DNA of 64,000 bases, taken from Microvirga puerhi. GTDB taxonomy: Bacteria; Pseudomonadota; Alphaproteobacteria; Rhizobiales; Beijerinckiaceae. A program made the position numbers and the translations under genes. The stretch covers positions 1 through 64,000 of the forward strand of contig NZ_JAIRBM010000007.1 of assembly GCF_020089865.1 (NCBI RefSeq), read 5' to 3'. Positions 42,766 to 51,834 of this stretch are shown one piece after another. The notes beneath the pieces were generated by a model, which saw nothing but the letters and a program-made list of their open reading frames with translations, made no database searches and was not told the DNA's origin. The stretch's first letter is position 1, and every line of letters begins with the position of its first letter.

Positions 42766-43590
42766 ATGGCCAATTTCCATATCGTAGCCGGTGCAGGCGA
42801 CGTTCCTGCCCATCCGGTTGTGCGCAAGATTTCGCCGGCAGATTTGAAGGACTCGCTGGTACGAGGTTTCGACGATTTCTGGGCCATGCCCTCTCACCTC
42901 GTCTTCCTCGGCTTGATCTATCCGATCGTCGGCGCATGCCTGGCCGCTCTTACCTTCACGAACAACGCTCTCCCACTTCTCTATCCACTGGCATCGGGCT
43001 TCGCGCTGATCGGTCCCTTCGCTGCCATCGGCCTTTACGAGATCAGCCGCAGGCGCGAACTGGGCCTGCCGACATCTTGGCAGGATGCGTTCGACGTGCT
43101 GCGTTCTCCCTCGATCCCTTCAATCATTGGGCTTGGTGTCATTCTGCTCGTGATCTTTCTGGTCTGGTTGAGCACGGCGCGGACGCTCTATGAATCCCTT
43201 TTCGGTTACGCTCCGCCGGAATCCTACACGACTTTCCTCAAGCAGGTTCTGACGACGCCCTCAGGCAGGCATCTGATCCTGGCCGGTAATGTTCTGGGGT
43301 TGATCTTTGCAGTCGTTGCGCTGAGCATCAGCGTCGTCTCGTTCCCGCTTCTCCTCGACCGGGACGTGGGCTTGGCTGTCGCCATCTACACGTCGGTCAA
43401 GGCGGTCGTCATGAATCCCCTGACCATGGCCCTGTGGGGGCTCATCGTGGCGGCGGCGCTGGTGATCGGCTCTATTCCGCTCTTCGTCGGTCTGGCGATC
43501 GTCATGCCGGTGCTTGGACATGCGACCTGGCATCTCTACCGGCATGTGGTGGAGCCTCCCTCGGGGGAGGAGGCCCATCCCGCGGTGTGA
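42766..43590 (+). CDS. DUF2189 integral membrane protein
   Basis: This protein of about 274 residues starts at the ATG at 42766, with GGAGGAG 5 bases upstream. It has six hydrophobic segments (for example VFLGLIYPIVGACLAALTF and IPSIIGLGVILLVIFLVWL) and a cytoplasmic RRRELGLPTSW loop, the layout of DUF2189 proteins, which often sit near cytochrome oxidase genes. Function is unknown. It converges on the coxMNOP cluster. Confidence 0.85.
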   Translation: MANFHIVAGAGDVPAHPVVRKISPADLKDSLVRGFDDFWAMPSHLVFLGLIYPIVGACLAALTFTNNALPLLYPLASGFALIGPFAAIGLYEISRRRELGLPTSWQDAFDVLRSPSIPSIIGLGVILLVIFLVWLSTARTLYESLFGYAPPESYTTFLKQVLTTPSGRHLILAGNVLGLIFAVVALSISVVSFPLLLDRDVGLAVAIYTSVKAVVMNPLTMALWGLIVAAALVIGSIPLFVGLAIVMPVLGHATWHLYRHVVEPPSGEEAHPAV

Positions 43591-43599
43591 GCCCAACGT

Positions 43600-43650
43600 C
43601 TCCGATCGGACCTATCGGAGCCAGGGCGGGGCGCGGAAGATCGCGCCCCG
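43600..43650. terminator. Two hairpins between convergent DUF2189 and cytochrome oxidase genes
   Basis: The first has 7-base arms at 43600-43606 and 43614-43620. The second, stronger one has 9-base G/C arms at 43627-43635 and 43642-43650 with a 6-base loop. Between them they can stop both strands. Confidence 0.55.
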
Positions 43651-43656
43651 TATCCC

Positions 43657-43992
43657 TCAGGATCCCAGTCCGAAGAACGAGAGCCGGGACAAAAGGGTGT
43701 AGTTGGCTTCGAGCACCATGATCGCCACGAACACCAGAACCGCTCCCAATGGCACAAGGATCGCATAGACCAGTGTCAGGCGTTCCCAGGCCATGTGCAT
43801 GAAGATCGCGACGATCAGGCCCGCCTTCAGGAGCATGAAGAGTAGGATGAGCGAATATCGCAGCGCCCCTTCGAGTTGGAAGTAATCGATCAGATAGGAG
43901 CAGGTGCTCAGAACGAACAGCCATGCCCAGACCACGAGGTAGAGTTTGATCGGATGCTGTTGTCCCTGCGGATGTGCTGCTGCCTGTGCCAT
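43657..43992 (-). CDS. Cytochrome c oxidase subunit IV-family protein
   Basis: This 111-residue protein has three membrane segments (LYLVVWAWLFVLSTCSYLI, YSLILLFMLLKAGLIVAIFM, LVYAILVPLGAVLVFVAIMV) and the HMAWERLTLVYA motif of the small subunit IV (CtaF/CyoD-like). It is the last gene of the oxidase cluster, 9 bases after the subunit III gene. Confidence 0.85.
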   Translation of the reverse strand: MAQAAAHPQGQQHPIKLYLVVWAWLFVLSTCSYLIDYFQLEGALRYSLILLFMLLKAGLIVAIFMHMAWERLTLVYAILVPLGAVLVFVAIMVLEANYTLLSRLSFFGLGS

Positions 43993-44001
43993 GTCAGCCT
44001 C

Positions 44002-44724
44002 TCACCAAAGATAGAACAGGGCGAAGATGAAAACCCACACCAGATCCACGAAGTGCCAATAGAGGCCCATGATCTCGACGGATTCATAACGACCTTTGCG
44101 GCTGGTGAAGAAACCTCGCCTCTGCGTGTCGAAATCGCCTCGCCAGACCTTGCGTGCAAGAATGAGAAGAAAGATCACGCCGAAGGTCACATGGGTGCCG
44201 TGGAAGCCGGTGATCATGAAGAACGTCGAGCCGAATTGGGCCGCTCCCCATGGATTAGTCCAGGGCCGGACGCCTTCGTGAATGAGCTTCGTCCATTCGA
44301 AGGCCTGCATGCCGACGAAGGTGGCGCCGAGCAGCGCCGTTGCCAGCATCAGAGCCGCCGTCTTGCGACGATCGTGGCGGTAGCCGAAGTTCACGGCCAT
44401 GGCCATGGTTCCGCTGCTGCTGATCAGCACGAAGGTCATGATCGCAATCAGAAGGAGCGGCAGCGACGTGCCACCGATCGTCAGAGAGAAGACCTCGCTC
44501 GGATTGGGCCACGGCACCGTCGTCGACATCCGCGCCGTCATGTAGGCGATCAGGAAGCAGCTGAATATGAAGGTGTCGCTGAGGAGAAAGATCCACATCA
44601 TGGCCTTGCCCCACGACACGTTCTTGAAGGCCTTGCGGTCGCTTGCAAGATCGGTCGCGATGGTTCGTAGGCCCGAGACGTTCGCTATGTCCTCTCGTAC
44701 ATCGGTCAGGGCGTGGTCCGCCAT
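44002..44724 (-). CDS. coxP: Cytochrome c oxidase subunit III (second copy in cluster)
   Basis: This protein of about 240 residues has seven hydrophobic segments and subunit III motifs: WGKAMMWIFLLSDTFIFSCF, FEWTKLIHEG, ITGFHGTHVTFGVIFL and YWHFVDLVWVFIF. The ATG at 44724 has AGGAG upstream; the longer frame is not used. It is a core membrane subunit of the aa3-type oxidase. The symbol is by position in the coxMNOP order and is tentative. Confidence 0.85.
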   Translation of the reverse strand: MADHALTDVREDIANVSGLRTIATDLASDRKAFKNVSWGKAMMWIFLLSDTFIFSCFLIAYMTARMSTTVPWPNPSEVFSLTIGGTSLPLLLIAIMTFVLISSSGTMAMAVNFGYRHDRRKTAALMLATALLGATFVGMQAFEWTKLIHEGVRPWTNPWGAAQFGSTFFMITGFHGTHVTFGVIFLLILARKVWRGDFDTQRRGFFTSRKGRYESVEIMGLYWHFVDLVWVFIFALFYLW

Positions 44725-44738
44725 GAGCAGGACTCCTT

Positions 44739-45440
44739 CTATGTCAGAAGCTGACGGCAGATCGCAGCGACTTCGCCGGCCCAGCCGATCAGCACGCTCA
44801 GCAGGATGAGCCAGACGAGGAGCAGGAAGTGCCAGTATGTGGCGCAGAGATCCACGCTCAGGAGCAGCCTTTGAGGCGGCGTGCCGCGCCAAGCCTGGCT
44901 GCCTGTGCTGGCCAGCGCGATCAGTCCGCCCAGGAGATGAATGCCATGCACGCCGGTCAGGATATAGAAGAACGCATCGGCCGAGTTGGTCGCAAGCCAG
45001 TAGCCCTCGGCCATGAGCTGCCGCCAGGCGAGAAGCTGCCCGGAAAGAAAGGCCAAGGCCGCCAGTCCCCCCGCAGCAAGGCCAATCTTGAGTGCGTCCG
45101 CATCATCACGACGGGCGGCGGTTCTTGCTCCCTGGAGAGCGACGCTGCTCAGGATCAGCATGATCGTGTTGAGCCAAACGACCTGCGGGATGGGTGGCGC
45201 GCGCCAGTCCGGCAGCTGCATGCGCATGGCATAGGCGCTGATGAAAAGAGCAAACAGCGTGCCGACGACTGCCAGGAAAACCCCGAAGCCGATCTTGGCT
45301 GGGGAGGGCGCCGGCGAGAATTCTCGTGTGTCGTAAGCGACGCCCTGTTCCATCCAAGGCTTCGAGGCGATGCCCTGTTTCGCTAGCCACCATGCCGCGA
45401 TGACGGCGAGCAGGCCGAGAAATACCAGGATGCTAAGCAT
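44739..45440 (-). CDS. coxO: Cytochrome c oxidase subunit III-like protein
   Basis: This 233-residue membrane protein has subunit III features in its second half (YILTGVHGIHLLGGLIALA and CATYWHFLLLVWLILLSVL). The N-terminal part differs from the other subunit III in this cluster, so it is a diverged paralogue. It overlaps the end of the subunit I gene by 8 bases and precedes the second subunit III by 14 bases. The symbol is tentative. Confidence 0.8.
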   Translation of the reverse strand: MLSILVFLGLLAVIAAWWLAKQGIASKPWMEQGVAYDTREFSPAPSPAKIGFGVFLAVVGTLFALFISAYAMRMQLPDWRAPPIPQVVWLNTIMLILSSVALQGARTAARRDDADALKIGLAAGGLAALAFLSGQLLAWRQLMAEGYWLATNSADAFFYILTGVHGIHLLGGLIALASTGSQAWRGTPPQRLLLSVDLCATYWHFLLLVWLILLSVLIGWAGEVAAICRQLLT

Positions 45441-47214
45441 GAGCTAGTCCCATCAGCGGCAATGTGTTCGTCGCGGGCTGATTTTGCGGGATGAAGTCCT
45501 GCTCGGCGCCGGGGACGTTGTAGTCGTAGGCCCAGCGATAGACGACAGGCTGTTCCTTTCCCCAGTTTCCGTGCGGCGGCGGCGTCTCGGGCGTCTGCCA
45601 TTCCAGCGTCGTTGCCCGCCATGGGTTGCCACCGGCGACCCTGCCGTGGCGCAGGCTCCAGATCAGGTTGAAGACGAAGACCATCTGGGTTGCTCCGACC
45701 ACCAGAGCCACGATGGTGATGAAGGCATTGAGCGTATGGGCCGAAGGTGGAACGAACGACATCTCGCCGATCTCGTAGTACCGACGCGGTACGCCCATGA
45801 GACCGAGATAGTGCATGGGGAAGAAGATGGCGTAGGCGCCCAGGAACGTCACCCAGAAATGGAGCTTGCCCAACGTGTCGTTCAGCATGCGTCCCGTCAC
45901 CTTCGGATACCAGTGGTAGATGGCTCCGAAGATCACCAGGATTGGCGCGACGCCCATCACCATGTGGAAGTGGGCGACCACGAACATCGTGTCCGACAGA
46001 GGAACGTCGACGACCACGTTTCCGAGGAAGAGCCCCGTGAGGCCTCCGTTCACGAAGGTGATGATGAAGGCCAGGGCGAAGAGCATCGGCACCGTCAGGT
46101 GTATGTCCCCGCGCCAGAGCGTGAGGATCCAGTTGTACACCTTGATGGCTGTCGGAATGGCGATGATCAGCGTCGTGGTGGCGAAGAAGAAGCCGAAGCT
46201 GGGATTCATCCCGCTCACATACATATGGTGCGCCCAAACCACGAAGCTCAGCGCCCCGATGGCCAGGAGCGCCCATACCATCATGCGGTAGCCGAAGATG
46301 TTCCGGCGCGCATGCGTACTGATCAGGTCGGAGACGATTCCGAAGGCCGGCAGTGCCACGATGTAGACTTCCGGATGACCGAAGAACCAGAACAGATGCT
46401 GAAACAGAAGCGGGCTGCCGCCGCTCCGATCGAGGGGCTGCCCCATTTCGACGATGGATGGCACGAAGAAGCTCGTTCCCAGGGCCCGGTCGAACAGCAT
46501 CATCACGCAGCCGACGAAAAGCGCCGGGAAGGCGAGGAGCGCCATGAAGCTCGCGGTAAAGATCCCCCACACGGTCAGCGGCATGCGCATGAGCGTCATC
46601 CCGCGCGTGCGGGCCTGAAGCACGGTCACGACGTAGTTCAACCCGCCCATGGTGAATCCGATGATGAAGATCATCAGGGAGACGAGCATCAGGATGATGC
46701 CCCAGTCCTGGCCGCCGGGCGTGCCGGAGAGGATGGCCTGCGGTGGATAAAGGGTCCAACCGGCACCGGTCGGCCCTCCGGGAGCGAAGAAGCTTGCCAC
46801 CAGAACCAGGACGGCAAGAAAATAGATCCAGAAGCTCAGCATGTTGACGTAGGGAAAGACCATGTCCCTGGCGCCGATCATCAGCGGGATGAGATAGTTG
46901 CCGAAGCCGCCGAGGAACAACGCTGTAAGGACATAGACCACCATCATCATGCCGTGCATGGTGATGAACTGGTAATAGGCGTTGGCATCGATGAATGAGA
47001 AAACGCCCGGGAAGCCCAGCTGCAGCCGCATCAGCCAGGAGAGAACGAGGGCGACGACGCCGACCGAAAGAGCAACGATGGCATATTGGACGGCGATGAC
47101 TTTCGCATCTTGGCTGAAGACGTACTTCGTCACCCAGCTCTTGGGATGATAAAGCTCAACGTCCTCGATCTCGGCGGGGATTATCGTTCCTGGACCTAGT
47201 GGGACATCAACCAT
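45433..47214 (-). CDS. coxN: Cytochrome c oxidase subunit I
   Basis: This 593-residue subunit carries the heme-copper centre. Visible landmarks are the heme-ligand region YQFITMHGMMMV, the GHPEVYIVALPAFG loop with a Cu ligand His and the proton-channel Glu of A1-type oxidases, WAHHMYVSGM with the other Cu-ligand histidines, and VAHFHMVMG with the two heme-ligand histidines. It reduces oxygen to water and pumps protons. Neighbouring genes encode subunits II, III and IV. Confidence 0.95.
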   Translation of the reverse strand: MVDVPLGPGTIIPAEIEDVELYHPKSWVTKYVFSQDAKVIAVQYAIVALSVGVVALVLSWLMRLQLGFPGVFSFIDANAYYQFITMHGMMMVVYVLTALFLGGFGNYLIPLMIGARDMVFPYVNMLSFWIYFLAVLVLVASFFAPGGPTGAGWTLYPPQAILSGTPGGQDWGIILMLVSLMIFIIGFTMGGLNYVVTVLQARTRGMTLMRMPLTVWGIFTASFMALLAFPALFVGCVMMLFDRALGTSFFVPSIVEMGQPLDRSGGSPLLFQHLFWFFGHPEVYIVALPAFGIVSDLISTHARRNIFGYRMMVWALLAIGALSFVVWAHHMYVSGMNPSFGFFFATTTLIIAIPTAIKVYNWILTLWRGDIHLTVPMLFALAFIITFVNGGLTGLFLGNVVVDVPLSDTMFVVAHFHMVMGVAPILVIFGAIYHWYPKVTGRMLNDTLGKLHFWVTFLGAYAIFFPMHYLGLMGVPRRYYEIGEMSFVPPSAHTLNAFITIVALVVGATQMVFVFNLIWSLRHGRVAGGNPWRATTLEWQTPETPPPHGNWGKEQPVVYRWAYDYNVPGAEQDFIPQNQPATNTLPLMGLAHA

Positions 47215-47306
47215 CAGGACGTTCTCCTTGGCCCCTTTCAGGGGCTCTTCGATCGCACCTCTTCATGGCGATCCTGCCGCCCCTTGTCGGACAGGCTCGC
47301 TTCCGT

Positions 47307-48110
47307 TCATTCGGTCGGCGCGAGGCGCGCGAATTTCCGCGCTGTCTGCTCTTGCAGCCAGGCCTGATAGTCACTCTGCTCCTGGACCACGACGGTGCCG
47401 CGCATTTGAAAATGGCCCACACCGCAAAGTTCGGCGCAGAGAATGTCGAAGGTTCCCGTCCTGGTCGGCGTAAACCAGACATAGGAAATCTGCCCGGGCA
47501 CCATATCCATCTTGGTGCGCAGCTCCGGCAGAAAGAAATCGTGAATGACGTCGACGGAGCGCAGGAGTGCTTTGACCGGCTTGCCGATCGGCAGGTGAAG
47601 CTCTCCGCCTTCGATGACGATATCGTCCTTCGAATTGGAATCGTCGCGGTTGATTCCGAGAGGATTATCGGGGCCGATGGCACGCGCGTCGGAGGTGCCA
47701 AGCTTGCCGTCAGGGCCGGGGAGCCTGAAGCTCCACTGCCATTGCTGGCCGACGATTTCGACGTCCGTCGCATCCTCCGGCACCGTAATGAACTGGTTCC
47801 AGACAAAAAGCCCGGGCGCCAGCATCGCGGCGACGCCGACTGCCGTTACGACCGTCAGCCATCCTTCGAGCCTCCTGTTTTCGGGCTCATAGATCGCCTG
47901 CTGTCCCGGCCGATGGCGAAAACGGAAGACGCAATATGCCATGAAGACGACGACCGCGACGAAGACGACGCCGGTGATCCAGAATGTGATGATGATGGTG
48001 GTGTCGATATAGCGCCAGTTGGAGGCGATCGGCGTCCACCACCACGGGCTGAAAAGGTGGAAGGCCACCGAGCCAATCGCGACCAGAACCAATATGAGCG
48101 CTACAGCCAT
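47307..48110 (-). CDS. coxM: Cytochrome c oxidase subunit II
   Basis: This 267-residue protein has two membrane segments (residues about 2-20 and 38-62) and a periplasmic cupredoxin domain with the complete CuA site: His in VIHDFFLPEL and the CAELCGVGHFQMRG loop (Cys-x3-Cys-x3-His-x2-Met). It accepts electrons from cytochrome c. No fused cytochrome c domain is present. It is the first gene of the cluster. Confidence 0.95.
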   Translation of the reverse strand: MAVALILVLVAIGSVAFHLFSPWWWTPIASNWRYIDTTIIITFWITGVVFVAVVVFMAYCVFRFRHRPGQQAIYEPENRRLEGWLTVVTAVGVAAMLAPGLFVWNQFITVPEDATDVEIVGQQWQWSFRLPGPDGKLGTSDARAIGPDNPLGINRDDSNSKDDIVIEGGELHLPIGKPVKALLRSVDVIHDFFLPELRTKMDMVPGQISYVWFTPTRTGTFDILCAELCGVGHFQMRGTVVVQEQSDYQAWLQEQTARKFARLAPTE

Positions 48111-48444
48111 TCTCGATTCATCCTCACCTGGAAAGGCTTAGGGCATGAAGTCGACGGCGATAACTTCTTTATACGCGAGGCATACGGCTAAGAAAAAGCT
48201 CGGGCTGCTTTCGATGTGAGCAGCGTCGGGCAGTATTCGCTCTTGCAGTGGATTTTCAATACACTACAGCGGAGAATAAACGGATCTTTCAGCTCGCTCG
48301 AAATCTACACCCAACAGCTTAGTTGGTCAACGAGCGCGGCGTTCCACCGCGGCTTGCGGAAGCGAGCCCATGCCTTCCAATCGGGAGGCTCCTGGCGATG
48401 CTTGAGAGGTCATCGCCGGCGACGATGCGATTCTCCCGTGTCCG
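48111..48444. other. 334-base gap upstream of coxM
   Basis: On the minus strand, TTGAAA (48259-48254) and AATACT (48237-48232) with a 16-base spacer may be the cox promoter, leaving a leader of about 115 bases. No gene or other structure is recognised. Confidence 0.3.
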
Positions 48445-48675
48445 TCAGTGCTGAACCGAATCAACCAGCGGAAAGCGCTGGACGATGCGTCCTGACGCAT
48501 CGACGACTTCGAGATGCCAGCCGCGCCAATCCTCGGAATAGGACGGGTCGGCCGCGCGCAACTCCTCAATCGCTTCAAGGGCGGACGCCAAGGCGGCCTG
48601 GACGTTGGACACCTCCATCCCTTCTTCATCGCGGATGGCTTCCTGGCCATTTGTCAGATTGAAAAAGTAGCGCAC
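48445..48675 (-). CDS. DUF6894-type small protein
   Basis: This 76-residue protein is read from a GTG at 48675, giving VRYFFNLTNGQEAIRDEEG, the usual start of DUF6894 proteins. The longer frame from 48756 begins upstream of a good promoter (48734-48706) and is therefore unlikely. The middle has the A-L-A-x-A-I-E-E-L helix, and the end WRGWHLEVVDASGRIV ... F is also typical. Function unknown; such genes are frequent in Methylobacterium/Microvirga-type genomes. Confidence 0.75.
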   Translation of the reverse strand: MRYFFNLTNGQEAIRDEEGMEVSNVQAALASALEAIEELRAADPSYSEDWRGWHLEVVDASGRIVQRFPLVDSVQH

Positions 48676-48705
48676 AGGCAAGAACCAGTATCGATGAAGC
48701 TGACG

Positions 48706-48734
48706 CTTAAAGACAAGTGACAAGCGTCTGTCAA
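48706..48734 (-). promoter_or_regulatory. Putative promoter of the DUF6894 gene
   Basis: On the minus strand TTGACA (48734-48729) and TTTAAG (48711-48706) are separated by exactly 17 bases, in an AT-rich stretch. Transcription would begin about 25 bases before the GTG at 48675. Confidence 0.5.
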
Positions 48735-48814
48735 TAAATTGCTGCAATTGATACACTATTGTCTAAATAGTTTGAAATTGTTCGTTAAATTGCCAAGCTC
48801 GCTCAGCCTTCGCG

Positions 48815-49240
48815 CTACGTATCTCCGGCGCTGATGTCCTCGGCATTTGCGAACAGGTTCTTGATGTCGACCCAACCCGTGCAGATCTTCATATCGGGCA
48901 CGAGATAGGCGCGATCGCCGTCGAGTTGCTCGACGCGGCACTGGTAGAACCTCTTGTCGCCCGGCGGGCGATAGAGAACGGTCGAGCCGACGGCCAGCTC
49001 GTCGCCGCGAAGGGGAGCGCTATTCGCGGCGACGGGTGGGAGAGCTTCGATCGCGTCATCCGACGACGAGTAGGGCTTGCCGGCGCGGTAACGATCGAGC
49101 GCTGCAATGGCCAAGCGCGCCCGGTCGCGATACCGATCCGCGACGACTTTGAAGGGGCCACGCTCGCGGCCGGGGTACCAGGAATGGCCACCGGCCTTGG
49201 CAAGCTCGGCGGCAATGATTTCGACCTCGTCTTCCGTCAT
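48815..49240 (-). CDS. Conserved hypothetical protein (141 residues)
   Basis: The ATG at 49240 has GGAGG upstream; the frame to 49357 is not needed. The N-terminal half is helical and charged (MTEDEVEIIAAELAKAGG, YPGRERGPFKVVADRYRDRA). The C-terminal half looks like a small beta-barrel (LAVGSTVLYRPPGDKRFYQC ... RAYLVPDMKICTGWVDIKNL), which could bind nucleic acid or act as a carrier. No family can be named. Confidence 0.65.
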   Translation of the reverse strand: MTEDEVEIIAAELAKAGGHSWYPGRERGPFKVVADRYRDRARLAIAALDRYRAGKPYSSSDDAIEALPPVAANSAPLRGDELAVGSTVLYRPPGDKRFYQCRVEQLDGDRAYLVPDMKICTGWVDIKNLFANAEDISAGDT

Positions 49241-49770
49241 GTTTCCTCCGGGGGCCGTCAGCAAGGAGAGCAGGCGTGAGGGCACAAATATGACCGAGGC
49301 AAACGCAAGAACATCTCGGTCGTATCTTGGCGGGTTATTTCGACAATGACCATACAATCAAAGTCTTAGCTTTCCTTAAACACGTCGCTGAACTTGTGGG
49401 AGAGGCCGTGTCATCTCAGCATCAATTTCGTTGATACGATTGATCAAACAATCGCGCTGAATGCTGTGCCTCGCGTCTCACACGTTCTGTGAAATGGCCG
49501 CCGATTGACCGCGCACGCGTGGCGGCGCTTGGTGTTGAACCGTTCATGTCGTCCCTATAGACGCGGCGCGAAGGCAGGCGGAGCCGCAAAATACTTCGTC
49601 TGAACGCATCGGATCGTCGCATTTTCTGGTGTCGAGCCGACGTTCACTTCAACGTGATCTCGTGGATCCTCGTGTTCGTTGTCCTGTCGGACACCAACGC
49701 TCCACATCTACGGCGGCACGATCGCCATGACCTCCAGAGATGGAAGCGGCTGGCAGATTCCGCGCAGACG
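49241..49770. other. 530-base region with little coding potential
   Basis: No complete gene is recognised. A short asparaginase-like remnant lies near its right end (see 49688-49765). Short Arg-rich frames in both strands look like chance translations. Confidence 0.4.
49688..49765 (+). pseudogene. Possible remnant of an L-asparaginase N-terminus
   Basis: One frame reads RTPTLHIYGGTIAMTSRDGSG. This resembles the start of type I/II L-asparaginases (HIYGTGGTIAMT ...), including the nucleophile Thr motif GGTIA, but two residues are missing and the similarity stops after about 20 residues. It is either a decayed fragment or chance. Confidence 0.3.
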
Positions 49771-50265
49771 CTATTCGCCGGATGCGGTGGCTGGCGTTTC
49801 GGCAGGTTGCTGGCAGACATCGACCCAGTCTGCGCCGACGAGATCGGCCATGTGCTGCGGATCGATGCGGACCGCCGTGTGCGTTGCGCCAGCCGCCGGA
49901 ACGACCTCGTCGAAGACTTTTAGCGAAATATCGCAATAGACGCGCAGGGGCGTCGCGAGGCCGAACGGGCAGACGCCGCCGACTGGGTGGCCCGTCAGCG
50001 CCTGGACCTGTTCCGCGTCGAGCATGGAAGCCTTGCCGCCGAACGCCGCCTTGATCTTGCGGTTGTCGAGCCGCACGTCGCCACGGGTCACGAGCAGGAA
50101 GCTGCGATCGCCCACGCGCAGGGACAGCGTCTTGGCGATGCGGCCGGGTTCCACCCCGTGGGCCTCGGCGGCCTGCGCGACGGTCGCGGTGCTCGTCGTC
50201 TTCTCGATGATGCGGATTTCCGGAGCCTTCTGGGCGAAGAAAGCGCGAACGGACTCAAGGCTCAT
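49771..50265 (-). CDS. YbaK/ProX-family aminoacyl-tRNA deacylase
   Basis: This 164-residue single-domain protein has the YbaK/ProRS-INS fold: GVEPGRIAKTLSLRV with the conserved Lys, FLLVTRGDVRLDNRKIKAAF, and TGHPVGGVCPFGLATPLRVYCD. Family members hydrolyse mischarged aminoacyl-tRNA, such as Ala or Cys on tRNA-Pro. It stands alone and is divergent from the next gene. Confidence 0.88.
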   Translation of the reverse strand: MSLESVRAFFAQKAPEIRIIEKTTSTATVAQAAEAHGVEPGRIAKTLSLRVGDRSFLLVTRGDVRLDNRKIKAAFGGKASMLDAEQVQALTGHPVGGVCPFGLATPLRVYCDISLKVFDEVVPAAGATHTAVRIDPQHMADLVGADWVDVCQQPAETPATASGE

Positions 50266-50430
50266 GGCCGGGGCTCCTGCTCAGGTAAAACGGTGCCGGA
50301 CGAGAACGGGTTCATGAGGCATAAACGATCCGGCCACGACTAGGGAAGGCCGCCGATCGGCCTCTACCTTGCCGGGGCGGACCGGATGTCCCATGTCCAC
50401 GGGGCTGCGGGGTTCAACCGGGAGGCGGAT

Positions 50431-51090
50431 ATGAGGATCGGCATCATCGGCGCGGGCCATATCGGAGGCACCTTGGCGCGACGTTTCACGGCACTGGGCC
50501 ACGATGTCTCTGTCGCAAACTCCCGCGGCCCCGAAACGCTCGGCGATCTCGCCCGGGAAACCGGCGCGAAGGCTGTCTCGGCGCGGGAGGCGGTACGCGA
50601 CAAGGACCTCGTGGTCGTCACGATCCCGGAGAAGAATGTTCCCAACCTGCCGGCTCACCTCTTCGACGAGGCACCGAAGGATCTCGTGATCGTAGACACT
50701 TGCAACTACTATCCGCAGCAACGCGATGGGCGCATTGCGGAGATCGAAAACGGCCTCACGGAGAGCGGCTGGGTGTCCAAGCAGCTCGGCCGCTCCGTCA
50801 TCAAAGCGTTCAACAACATCTACGCCGCGCATTTGCTTACAAAAGGGCAGGCGCCCGGGACGCCGGGCCGCATCGCCCTGCCGGTTTCGGGAGATGATCC
50901 GAAGGCGAAAGCGGTCGTCCTGCGGCTTGTCGACGAGCTTGGCTTCGATGGCATCGATGCTGGTGGGCTCGACGGGTCGTGGAGACAACAACCCGGCACG
51001 CCGGTCTATGGCACCGATCATGACGCAGAGGGTGTCAGGCGCGCCCTCTCGGAGGCGAAGCCAGAGCGTGCGCCGGAGTGGAAGGCCTGA
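50431..51090 (+). CDS. NADP-binding oxidoreductase (F420-dependent NADP reductase-like)
   Basis: This 219-residue protein starts at the ATG at 50431 (GGAGG 5 bases upstream) with a Rossmann motif, MRIGIIGAGHIGGTLARRFT, and VANSRGPETL for the NADP phosphate. The segments VIKAFNNIYAAHLL and GGLDGSWRQQPGTPVYG match the NADP-oxidoreductase family related to FNO. A true F420 role is doubtful in this kind of bacterium; it is probably a dinucleotide-dependent reductase of unknown substrate. Confidence 0.85.
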   Translation: MRIGIIGAGHIGGTLARRFTALGHDVSVANSRGPETLGDLARETGAKAVSAREAVRDKDLVVVTIPEKNVPNLPAHLFDEAPKDLVIVDTCNYYPQQRDGRIAEIENGLTESGWVSKQLGRSVIKAFNNIYAAHLLTKGQAPGTPGRIALPVSGDDPKAKAVVLRLVDELGFDGIDAGGLDGSWRQQPGTPVYGTDHDAEGVRRALSEAKPERAPEWKA

Positions 51091-51099
51091 GAATCGAGG

Positions 51100-51834
51100 T
51101 TAGGTGACCGGCTCCAGCGCCTCCAGCACGTAGCGGGCCACGAGTTCCGAGGATTGCGGATTCTGGCCGGTGATCAGATTACCGTCCTTGACCGCGAAAG
51201 CTTTGAAATCCGGTCCGCGCTCGAACCGGCCGCCGAGCTGCTTGAGGCGATCTTCCAGGAGGAAGGGAACCGCTTTCGTCAATCCGACGCTCTCTTCCTC
51301 GCTGTCGGTGAAGCACGAGACGCGCCGACCGTCGACCAACGGCTTGCCATCCTCCCGTTTGGCCGAGACAAGGCCCGCCGGTCCGTGGCAAACCGCACCG
51401 ATGATCTTTCCGGCATCGAACATGGCGCTGACGATGCGAGCGAGGGTTGGATCGCTCGCTGCGTCCCACATCGGCCCGTGGCCGCCGGGCAGGAAGACGG
51501 CATCGAAGACGGAGGTGTCGATATCGACGATCGAGGGCGAGTGACGGGCAGCCTGCATCGCTTCCTCATCCGCCAGGAAGCGGGCGACGGATTCGGGAAT
51601 GTCCTGCTGGCCCCTGGGCTTTTCACCGGATTCCGTCTCGGCCTGACTCGGAAGACTGCGCGGGTCGAACGGGATTTCACCACCCTTGATCGATGCCAAC
51701 GTCACTTCCGCACCGCCGTCGAGAAGAGCGTAATAGGGAGTGGCGAGTTCCTCGAGCCAGACACCCGTGCGATGTCCCGTATCGCCCATGTGGTCGTGAG
51801 ATGTGGCAATAACCAAGACTCTCTGACGCGACAT
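51100..51834 (-). CDS. DJ-1/PfpI-family protein (Hsp31-like class I amidotransferase fold)
   Basis: This protein of about 244 residues starts at the ATG at 51834, with GGAGGAAG upstream. The nucleophile elbow is IIGAVCHGPAGLV with Cys followed by His, and the Glu/Asp side is VFLPGGHGPMWD. The large insert (PSQAETESGEKPRGQQDIPE) is typical of the Hsp31/glyoxalase III-like group, which act as chaperones or methylglyoxal hydratases. It converges on the NADP-binding gene. Confidence 0.88.
   Translation of the reverse strand: MSRQRVLVIATSHDHMGDTGHRTGVWLEELATPYYALLDGGAEVTLASIKGGEIPFDPRSLPSQAETESGEKPRGQQDIPESVARFLADEEAMQAARHSPSIVDIDTSVFDAVFLPGGHGPMWDAASDPTLARIVSAMFDAGKIIGAVCHGPAGLVSAKREDGKPLVDGRRVSCFTDSEEESVGLTKAVPFLLEDRLKQLGGRFERGPDFKAFAVKDGNLITGQNPQSSELVARYVLEALEPVT

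Noticed and set aside
45484..46998. 504-codon plus-strand frame and a 458-codon minus-strand frame across the cytochrome oxidase subunit I gene
   Set aside because: Both overlap the clear coxN gene in other frames, are rich in Arg/His/Glu low-complexity sequence and have no domain; they arise from high GC content.
49422..49622. 66-codon Arg/Ser-rich minus-strand frame
   Set aside because: No ribosome site, no family and composition typical of chance frames in high-GC DNA.
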